Assembly: GCA_001870995.2 (NCBI GenBank)
Contig: MLAV02000007.1
Span: forward strand, 186,001-250,000
Direction of reading: 5' to 3'
Origin: Chitinophaga sp. CB10
GTDB taxonomy: Bacteria; Bacteroidota; Bacteroidia; Chitinophagales; Chitinophagaceae
Length of the DNA: 64,000 nucleotides
The notes under the pieces were generated by a model that was not told the origin of the DNA, did not search any database, and worked only from the letters and a program-made list of their open reading frames with translations. Every line of letters starts with the position of its first letter. The first letter of the stretch is position 1. The position numbers and the translations under genes are program-made. Positions 57,934 to 64,000 of the stretch are shown here, one piece after another.

Positions 57934-60900
57934 ATGCAGCAAACTTTTTCTCAGGCGCTACGCTCAGTTACCAGGTTAAGCCTGTCGTCTGCCCTCTTTT
58001 TCGTTGTTATCCTGGTATTTGCCGCTGTCAACACAGTGGCCCAAAATCCCGTTCCCAAAAACGTCACCCTCCAATACCGCAACGCCAGCCTCAAAGCGGT
58101 GTTACGCGATATAGAAAAGCAAACGAAATACACTTTTGCCATCTCCTCTGATGAACTGGAAAACAGAAGAGGCGTTACCGTTAAGGTCCATAACGCGCCC
58201 TTAAACACCGTACTGCCGCTGCTCTTCCCCGCCTCCCGCTACTCCTTCGAGATCCGGGACGGCCAGATCATCGTCATCCCTGCCGGCGCCGCTCCCAACG
58301 CGGCCCTCACGCCCGGCAACGCCGGACCGGCCTACAACGGCAAATGGACCGTCACGGGGATGATCACCGACGGCATGCAGCCGCTCAGCGGCGTGTCCAT
58401 CCGGGAAACCGGCACCCAGAACGGGACGGCTTCTAAAGAAGACGGTACTTTCACCGTGGACCTGGCGTCCGGACAAGCCACCCTCCTCGTTTCCCTCATC
58501 GGGTTTCAGCCTAAGGAAATCACCGTGCGCGACAGGCACGCCATCAATATCATCCTCCAGCCAGACCTCAAGAAGCTCAACGAACTGGTTGTCCTCGGCT
58601 ATGGGCTGCAAAAGCGCGCCAATATCACCGGGGCTATTTCCCAGGTGGAAGGCAACCGCCTCAAAAGCAGGCCCGTGCCCAATGTGATGGCAGCCCTGCA
58701 GGGCACTGCCACCGGCCTGGTGGTAACCCGCAGTAATGGCCAGCCCGGCAAGGAAGGCTTCAACGTACAGGTACGCGGGGTGACCGGCGGTAGCAGCAAT
58801 GCCCCGGTGATCGTGGACGGCGTGCCGGGATCCTTGTCCGTCCTGAACCCGGATGATATCGAGTCCGTCAGCATCCTCAAAGATGCCGCTGCCGCCGCTA
58901 TCTACGGCGCCAGGGGCGCCGGCGGCGTGGTGCTGGTGACCACCCGCACGGGCAAGCCGGGCAAACTCTCCGTCGACTTCAATACCCTCGGCGGCTTCGA
59001 ACGGCCTATCCGCCTGCCCCAGCGCCTCTCCTCCGCTACCGACGCCTACCTGGAAAATATTGCCGCCGGCAACGCCGGACTGCCGGAACCCTGGCAGCCC
59101 GCAGAGCTGGAACTGCTCCAGCAGGGCAATAAATACATCATCGACCCGAACCACCCGGATGATTACAAGTACTACTACAACTACAACCAGTTAGCATTGC
59201 TAACAAAAGATAAAACGGCCGTTCAGAACTATAACCTCTCCGTAAAAGGCGGTTCTGAAACCAACCAGTTTACGGGTTCCGTCGGCTACTTCGGCCGCCA
59301 GGGCCTCTTCGCCGTCGGGCCGGATAAAACCAGCCGTATCAACGCCCGCTTCAGCCTCAACAACCGGTTTAACAAGCACTTCAGCCTGGAATCCCGGATG
59401 TCCGTCGCGCAGAGCAACACGCTCTCGCCCGCGCAGGTAGTGGAAGGCCCCTACGGCCTGCTGGCAGGCCTTTACAGGGGGCCGGGGAATGTGCCGGTAT
59501 TTGTGCCGGAAACGAATCATTACGCCTATGGCGGCGCGCCGGTGTATGCCATCCTGCAGGACGGCGGCAAGCGGGAGGAAAGAAATAATTATATCGATGC
59601 GGTGTTTACCCTCCGGGCGGACAGCCTGGTGAAAGGCCTCACCCTTCGCCTGATCTATAGTCCGCAAAAGCAAACCTTCCGGGACGACCTCGGCCGGCAA
59701 ACCGTGCCCCTCTGGAACCGGGTAGCCCCCGTGGCCAGCGTGCAGGAAAACAATATGCTGCAAAAAAACCGGATGGAAGCCAAAGGCGGCAACCTGCAAC
59801 TCCTGGGCGATTACGAAGCACGGCTACACGAAAAACACATGCTTCACCTGCTGGGCGGCATCACCCAGGAAACGTACAACACCACGCAAAATACGCTGGC
59901 CTCCTACGGCATCAGCCCGGAAGAGATCAATGCCGCCCGCTTTAACGGCAGTCCGCAATACAGCCGGCAGCTGGCCATTACCGGCTCGCTGACCTCCATT
60001 TTCACCAAGCTGAATTACAATTTCGATAACCGCCTCCTGCTGGAAGCCAACGTCATTGGGGCGCGGCTGTACCAGGGCGCTAACTTCTACCCGTCCGTTA
60101 CGCAGCTGAAAGTGTTTCCATCGTTTTCCGCCGGGTGGCGACTCAATAACGAAACCTGGTTCTACGAGGCCCTGCCCTTCTTCAACGAGTTTAAGCTGCG
60201 CTGGTCCTGGGGGCAGCTGGGCAACGTGAACAGCTGGAATACCATCAGTACGGACGAGCGTTACCAGACGTTTACCTTCGATCCGTCCACGGCCCTTCAG
60301 CCTTTTGTGTTCCATAATCCGCTGCCGCAGCCTACCGGCTGGGAAAATATTGCGGCGAGCAACTTCGGCTGGGACGCCGCGCTGTTCAAAGGCCAGCTCT
60401 CATTGTCTGCCGATTATTTTATCCGCTACAACCGCGATATGCAAATCCCCCGGCTCACTTCTTCCGCCACCGGCGCCTGGCCCCTAAGCTACCACGAAGG
60501 GGAAATGCGCTCCGAAGGCTGGGAAATCAACGCCGGCTGGAAGAGCAATACTGCAAAGGCTTTCAACTGGTACCTCCACGCCAATCTCCTGCACAATAAA
60601 AATAAAGTCCTGAAAAGCGAAGGCGTGTTCGCGCAGCCAGGCTGGAACCAGGGCGTACCCGGCTATGCCTATTCCTCCCTTTTCGGATACCAGGCGGAAG
60701 GCTACTTCCATACGGAAACGGAGGTACGCCAGCATGCCTGGCAAAGCGCGCAAACGGCGCCGGGAGATATTAAGTACAAGGACATCAATGGCGACCATAT
60801 CATCGACAACCGGGACCTCGTGTACCTCGGCACTACGGACCCCCTGTATTCCTACGGCGTGGATGCAGGCATCAGCTGGAAAGGCATTGAGCTGTCCGTA

Positions 60901-61320
60901 TTTTTCCAGGGCGTGGGCAACCGCCGCGTGATGCCCGATCCGCGGTACAACCTGCCATTTACCACCGGCTGGCAGGAACCCTGGAGCATCAACCAGGATT
61001 TCTGGCGGCCTGAAAATCCTGACGCCGCGTTTCCCCGGTTGTACAAGGGCCCTAACGGCAATACCTTGCCAAGCAGCCACTGGGTGATGAATGGCGCATA
61101 TATACGGCTGAAAAACCTGCAGCTGGGCTACTCCCTGCCGCCGGCCGTGCTGAAACACTTATCCATAAAGCAATTGCGGATCTACTTCTCCGGGCAGGAT
61201 CTCTGGGAAACGAACAACATGAAGATTAAGTACTACGACCCTGAACAAGCGGGAGGCTATAACGGTAACGTATATCCGTTCTTCAGATCCTACACGCTGG
61301 GCCTGAACGTTTCGTTCTAA
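57934..61320 (+). CDS. SusC/RagA family TonB-linked outer-membrane receptor with STN signalling domain
   Basis: A 1128-residue receptor. Signal anchor (about 13-37), then an STN (secretin/TonB short N-terminal) domain (about 48-110, VTLQYRNASLKAVLRDIEKQTKYTF), which contacts the FecR protein. Next come a carboxypeptidase-regulatory domain (about 138-215), the plug with GVTGGSSNAPVIVDGVPGSL and the SusC signature AAAAAIYGARGAGGVVLVTTR, and a long barrel ending in GLNVSF with the C-terminal aromatic. SusC pumps glycans or peptides with a SusD lid, but no susD follows: the next gene is pyrB, antisense. Confidence 0.94.
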   Translation: MQQTFSQALRSVTRLSLSSALFFVVILVFAAVNTVAQNPVPKNVTLQYRNASLKAVLRDIEKQTKYTFAISSDELENRRGVTVKVHNAPLNTVLPLLFPASRYSFEIRDGQIIVIPAGAAPNAALTPGNAGPAYNGKWTVTGMITDGMQPLSGVSIRETGTQNGTASKEDGTFTVDLASGQATLLVSLIGFQPKEITVRDRHAINIILQPDLKKLNELVVLGYGLQKRANITGAISQVEGNRLKSRPVPNVMAALQGTATGLVVTRSNGQPGKEGFNVQVRGVTGGSSNAPVIVDGVPGSLSVLNPDDIESVSILKDAAAAAIYGARGAGGVVLVTTRTGKPGKLSVDFNTLGGFERPIRLPQRLSSATDAYLENIAAGNAGLPEPWQPAELELLQQGNKYIIDPNHPDDYKYYYNYNQLALLTKDKTAVQNYNLSVKGGSETNQFTGSVGYFGRQGLFAVGPDKTSRINARFSLNNRFNKHFSLESRMSVAQSNTLSPAQVVEGPYGLLAGLYRGPGNVPVFVPETNHYAYGGAPVYAILQDGGKREERNNYIDAVFTLRADSLVKGLTLRLIYSPQKQTFRDDLGRQTVPLWNRVAPVASVQENNMLQKNRMEAKGGNLQLLGDYEARLHEKHMLHLLGGITQETYNTTQNTLASYGISPEEINAARFNGSPQYSRQLAITGSLTSIFTKLNYNFDNRLLLEANVIGARLYQGANFYPSVTQLKVFPSFSAGWRLNNETWFYEALPFFNEFKLRWSWGQLGNVNSWNTISTDERYQTFTFDPSTALQPFVFHNPLPQPTGWENIAASNFGWDAALFKGQLSLSADYFIRYNRDMQIPRLTSSATGAWPLSYHEGEMRSEGWEINAGWKSNTAKAFNWYLHANLLHNKNKVLKSEGVFAQPGWNQGVPGYAYSSLFGYQAEGYFHTETEVRQHAWQSAQTAPGDIKYKDINGDHIIDNRDLVYLGTTDPLYSYGVDAGISWKGIELSVFFQGVGNRRVMPDPRYNLPFTTGWQEPWSINQDFWRPENPDAAFPRLYKGPNGNTLPSSHWVMNGAYIRLKNLQLGYSLPPAVLKHLSIKQLRIYFSGQDLWETNNMKIKYYDPEQAGGYNGNVYPFFRSYTLGLNVSF

Positions 61321-61382
61321 ACGTGGCGTTGGCATGGCCCGCGCGCTATTACAGCGGAGGACGTTTCCATAGCGCATAAAAA

Positions 61383-61420
61383 AGGTTGGCATCTCCCGAC
61401 ACCAACCTAAAATTTATTTT
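61383..61420. terminator. Terminator between susC and pyrB
   Basis: AGGTTGG (61383-61389) pairs with CCAACCT (61402-61408). A T-rich run follows on the plus strand, and AAAAA precedes on the left for minus-strand use. The stem is short, so strength is uncertain. Confidence 0.5.
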
Positions 61421-61431
61421 TTAAAAAAAAC

Positions 61432-62358
61432 TTATGCTTGTTTGCCTGCCAGCAGGTACAACGCCGCCATGCGAATGGCTACGCCGTTTTCCACCTGGTC
61501 AAGGATAATGGAGTGGCCGGAATCCGCCACGTCGGAACTGAGTTCCACACCGCGATTGATAGGGCCGGGGTGCATGATCACGATCTCTTTCTGCAGGCTG
61601 TCCAGCAGCTGGCGATTGATGCCGTATGCGATGGAATATTCACGCAGGGAGGAGAACAGCGGCGTGTTCTGACGTTCCAGCTGAATGCGCAGCACGTTGG
61701 CGACATCGGCCCACTGCAGCGCCTCGCGGATATCGTAGGTAACGTTGACGCCCAGCGCAGTTTCCAGGTACTTTGGAATCAGTGTGGGAGGCCCTACCAC
61801 GGTCACTTCCGCGCCGAGTTTCTTCAGGCAGTAGATATTGGAAAGCGCTACGCGGGAGTGCATGATATCCCCGCAGATGGCGATTTTGCGGCCTTCCACG
61901 CTACCGAGCTTCTCTTTGATGGAGAAGGAATCGAGCAGCGCCTGGGTGGGATGTTCGTTGATCCCGTCGCCCGCGTTGAGGATGGGAACCTGGATGTGTT
62001 TGGCCAGGAAATGCGGCGCTCCGCTGGCGCTATGGCGCATCACGACCATATCCACTTTCATGGACAGGATGTTGTTGACCGTATCGATCAGGGTTTCACC
62101 TTTTGATACAGAGGAACCGGAAGCGGAGAAATTGATGGTATCCGCGCCGAGTCTTTTTTCAGCAAGCTCAAATGAAATACGTGTGCGAGTAGAATTCTCG
62201 AAGAATAAATTGACAATCGTGGTATCGCGGAGCGTAGGAACTTTCTTAATGGGCCGTTGTAAAACCTCTTTAAACTCCCTGGCGGTTTGAAAAATAAGTT
62301 CTATATCCTGACGCTGCAGATCGCGAATTCCGAGTAAGTGTTTTACAGAAAGTGACAT
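61432..62358 (-). CDS. pyrB: Aspartate carbamoyltransferase catalytic subunit
   Basis: A 308-residue ATCase, the enzyme that joins carbamoyl phosphate and aspartate in UMP synthesis. Carbamoyl-phosphate loop: FFENSTRTRISFELAEKRLGAD; also HPTQALLDSFSIKEK and HPGPINRGVELSSDVADS. No pyrI regulatory gene is adjacent, which suggests the unregulated type of catalytic trimer. A TATATTTG box at 62366-62373 is only seven bases before the ATG. Confidence 0.96.
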   Translation of the reverse strand: MSLSVKHLLGIRDLQRQDIELIFQTAREFKEVLQRPIKKVPTLRDTTIVNLFFENSTRTRISFELAEKRLGADTINFSASGSSVSKGETLIDTVNNILSMKVDMVVMRHSASGAPHFLAKHIQVPILNAGDGINEHPTQALLDSFSIKEKLGSVEGRKIAICGDIMHSRVALSNIYCLKKLGAEVTVVGPPTLIPKYLETALGVNVTYDIREALQWADVANVLRIQLERQNTPLFSSLREYSIAYGINRQLLDSLQKEIVIMHPGPINRGVELSSDVADSGHSIILDQVENGVAIRMAALYLLAGKQA

Positions 62359-62365
62359 TAATGTG

Positions 62366-62373
62366 CAAATATA
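62366..62373 (-). promoter_or_regulatory. Minus-7 promoter box close to the pyrB ATG
   Basis: Minus-strand TATATTTG, an exact TAnnTTTG match. Only seven bases separate it from the ATG at 62358, so pyrB could have its own near-leaderless transcript apart from pyrR. Confidence 0.55.
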
Positions 62374-62406
62374 AAGGATGAAACCTGAATTGTAAAATCC
62401 GAATTG

Positions 62407-62937
62407 CTAATCAACCAGAATAACTTCGTCTTTACCATCTCTCTCTTCCCACAGTACCTTAACTTTTTGCGAGATAAATGCATCAATGGTCCGGCCTGTA
62501 TAATCGGGCTGGATCGGCAGCTGCCGGCTGAAACGGCGGTCGATCAGGGTGAGCAGCTCTACTGACGCCGGGCGTCCGAAATCCAGCATGGCATCCAGGG
62601 CCGAGCGGATGGTGCGGCCGGTGTACAACACGTCGTCAATCAGGATCACTTTTTTGTTCTCTATAGAAAAATCGATGCTGGTTTCATTCGGAACATGTAA
62701 ACCTTTTCCTTTGTTGAAATCGTCGCGGTAAAAGGTAATGTCCAGCTTACCGTACTGTATTTTGGCCTCAGGAAGCAGTTTGCGGAGGGTGTTATAAATC
62801 CTGTCAGAAAGAAATACGCCGCGCGGCTGCAATCCAATCAGCACGGTCTGCTCAAATTGCAGGTGATTTTCGATCAACTGGTGACAAAGCCGGTCTATCG
62901 TAATAGACAATTGTTTCCCGTTTAGTATGGTTTTCAA
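62407..62937 (-). CDS. pyrR: PyrR, bifunctional pyrimidine-operon regulator / uracil phosphoribosyltransferase
   Basis: A 176-residue PRTase-fold protein. The PRPP loop is VILIDDVLYTGRTIRSALDAM; also IGLQPRGVFLSDR and ITIDRLCHQLIENH at the N-terminus. In Firmicutes PyrR attenuates the pyr operon through RNA binding and has UPRT activity. No PyrR-binding leader is evident here, so the enzymatic role may dominate. The start codon is TTG at 62937, with no ATG in range; a TATTTTTG box lies at 62957-62964 on the minus strand. pyrB follows 48 bp later. Confidence 0.94.
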   Translation of the reverse strand: MKTILNGKQLSITIDRLCHQLIENHLQFEQTVLIGLQPRGVFLSDRIYNTLRKLLPEAKIQYGKLDITFYRDDFNKGKGLHVPNETSIDFSIENKKVILIDDVLYTGRTIRSALDAMLDFGRPASVELLTLIDRRFSRQLPIQPDYTGRTIDAFISQKVKVLWEERDGKDEVILVD

Positions 62938-63132
62938 AACACTATGTTTTAGGGGCCAAAAATAACAATTAATGAGGCTTATAAAAAGTGAAATCAGGGA
63001 TAATTGGGGGGAGAGATAAAATTTTTCAGCGGTGCAGGCCCCGTCAGGGCCCTAATGGCGCGGGGAGGCTGCCATGAAGGACGGCGCCGCCTCAGGCAAG
63101 GCTGCGCGTTACAGTTCGGGGCAGCCGCTCCG
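62938..63132. other. Intergenic region between pyrR and the F420-reductase-like gene
   Basis: About 195 bp, GC-rich in its second half. It holds the pyrR promoter box at 62957-62964. I see no other gene or hairpin with a U-run. Confidence 0.4.
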
Positions 63133-63792
63133 CTATTTCTTCAATAGTTTAAACGCATGGCCACGGCTGTTGTTGAGGAAGCCATACGCCGTCCAGATGA
63201 CGGAAAGCGGCTCGATGTTGCGGGACATTTCGATGCGGCCTACATCGGCTACATCATCCCAGCCCATTTGCTTCAGGAGGTCCGTCACGAGCTGTTTGGC
63301 TTGTGCGCTGTTGCCGGCAATGAACATGGTGGGAGTGCCTTCTTCGAACTTTGGTTGGAGCATGTGTTCGTGCCCGATGCAGCTGAGGGCTTTGACCACG
63401 CAGGCATCGGGAGGCAGCCAGGCCTGGATTTGCTCGCCGGCGGAGTGTTTGTGCCCGATCATGAGCGTCAGGCGGCCGAATTCATCGGGGCCTTTGCCAT
63501 CCACCGGGTTGGTGACATCCACTACGATCTTGCCTTTAAAATTCCAGATACCTGCTGCTTCGATTGCTTTTTGCGTGCCCGTCCAGCTGGTGCAGATCAG
63601 GATCATTTCGCCGAATTCGGCGGCATGGCGGAAAGTGCCGATGGCCGCACGGTCGCCCTGTTGTTTGGCCCATTGCTGCAAGGCTTCCCGCGCCGGATTG
63701 CGTGTGCCGACGGTAACGTGGTGCCCAGTGTGAATGAGGCCTTTACCGAGGGAGAGTCCTACCGGACCGCTACCCAGTATGCCGATCTTCAT
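63133..63792 (-). CDS. NADPH-dependent F420-reductase-like / coenzyme-binding oxidoreductase
   Basis: A 219-residue Rossmann protein. ATG 63792 (MKIGILGSGPVGLSLGKGL) is the true start; the longer frame adds 13 residues. It has the dinucleotide motif GxGxxG at the N-terminus, GTRNPAREAL, KIVVDVTNPVD, CIGHEHMLQPKFEEGTPTMFIAG and a C-terminal QMGWDDVADVGRIEMSRNIEPLSVIW. It belongs to the NADP oxidoreductase (F420-dependent) family, but Bacteroidota mostly lack F420, so it probably reduces another substrate. Confidence 0.85.
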   Translation of the reverse strand: MKIGILGSGPVGLSLGKGLIHTGHHVTVGTRNPAREALQQWAKQQGDRAAIGTFRHAAEFGEMILICTSWTGTQKAIEAAGIWNFKGKIVVDVTNPVDGKGPDEFGRLTLMIGHKHSAGEQIQAWLPPDACVVKALSCIGHEHMLQPKFEEGTPTMFIAGNSAQAKQLVTDLLKQMGWDDVADVGRIEMSRNIEPLSVIWTAYGFLNNSRGHAFKLLKK

Positions 63793-63853
63793 AGCCCGTA
63801 ATGATGTTGGGTGAACTATGAAGTTAAGCAAATCCTGCTAAACCAAAAATTCG

Positions 63854-64000
63854 TTAGCCCTGCTGTTCTGCCAGGAGGAAGCCGAGGAATTTCTGCATGC
63901 CCTGGCGCTTGGCCGGCGTGAGCGGGTAGCTGATGTTTTGCACGTAATAAGTGGTGAGGTCGTACACGTCGTACGGGTTTTCCGCCACTACTGCGGGGAT
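63854..64000 (-). CDS. C-terminal fragment of an unidentified protein, possibly a menaquinone-synthesis MqnA-type enzyme
   Basis: An open frame ending at TAA 63854 and running off the right edge gives 48 residues. It contains ENPYDVYDLTTYYVQNISY, LTPAKRQGMQKFLGFL and a LAEQQG end. The pattern of a Tyr-rich loop followed by a helix with a TPAKRQG start recalls the tail of MqnA/MqnD-type proteins, but the match is weak and other families are possible. Confidence 0.4.
   Translation of the reverse strand: MPAVVAENPYDVYDLTTYYVQNISYPLTPAKRQGMQKFLGFLLAEQQG

Noticed and set aside
1..64000. tRNA, rRNA, CRISPR array, insertion sequence or prophage
   Set aside because: I looked for T-loop-like motifs, regularly spaced repeats, transposase motifs and phage genes and found none. 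Only a tool-based search could exclude a single tRNA with certainty.

Overview
The window comes from the chromosome of a Bacteroidota bacterium, most likely Chitinophaga or a close Chitinophagaceae relative. The basis is the set of families present (SusC/RagA receptor with ECF sigma and FecR-type anti-sigma, DUF4252, DUF1599, DUF4974, DUF6660-like, MsbA-like exporter, BT_3928-like DoxX protein), the repeated TAnnTTTG minus-7 promoter boxes in place of a sigma-70 TATAAT, and the lack of strong Shine-Dalgarno sequences. I found no rRNA, tRNA, CRISPR array or insertion sequence. Most of the window is ordinary chromosomal backbone, with accessory patches at about 18-22 kb, 45-50 kb and 56-61 kb.

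Layout. 0-10 kb: a DUF695 gene fragment, an outer-membrane beta-barrel receptor, an acyl-CoA thioesterase, an ABC exporter, a tiny lipoprotein-like peptide, MgtC, DUF763, endonuclease V and a secreted protein of unknown function. 10-18 kb: a minus-strand heavy-metal efflux operon (DUF6660-like protein, CzcA, TolC-type protein, CzcB, P1B-ATPase). 18-22 kb: a LytTR response regulator, a hybrid histidine kinase and two small, very basic secreted proteins whose promoters share the same set of 21-bp-phased repeats. 22-33 kb: a TPR protein, gyrA, saccharopine dehydrogenase, a minus-strand run (TPR protein, ribH, Fe-S protein, EVE protein, sirtuin), and pdhA divergent from recF and DUF721. 33-38.8 kb: an ECF sigma/anti-sigma/DUF4252 operon, a lone peptide-type ABC permease, a DoxX-like protein and DUF1599. 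38.9-45 kb: folP, cdaA and a DCC protein, then an FKBP lipoprotein, an NrnA-like phosphoesterase, ndk and xerD.

45-50 kb holds a candidate uncharacterised signalling cassette: a small cytosolic protein with a GLRIYYG motif, a DTDGDG loop and a CPNYC-Gly7 tail, then a 7-TM protein, a NarL-type histidine kinase and its LuxR-type regulator. A divergent beta-sandwich protein faces it across an intergenic region with two palindromes. 50-55 kb carries a PIG-L deacetylase / Na+ symporter operon with two very small membrane-protein genes (58 and 43 codons) between the large ones; the 43-codon gene overlaps the symporter start. 56-61 kb is a sigma/FecR/SusC surface-signalling unit without a SusD gene. 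The window ends with pyrR-pyrB, an F420-reductase-like oxidoreductase and the tail of a further gene.

Several TTG starts that an ORF finder would call (8370-10022, pdhA, recF) lie on the last three bases of a TAnnTTTG promoter box. I moved those starts downstream. Conversely, several ATGs lie only 4-7 nt after such a box, which suggests leaderless or near-leaderless mRNAs.
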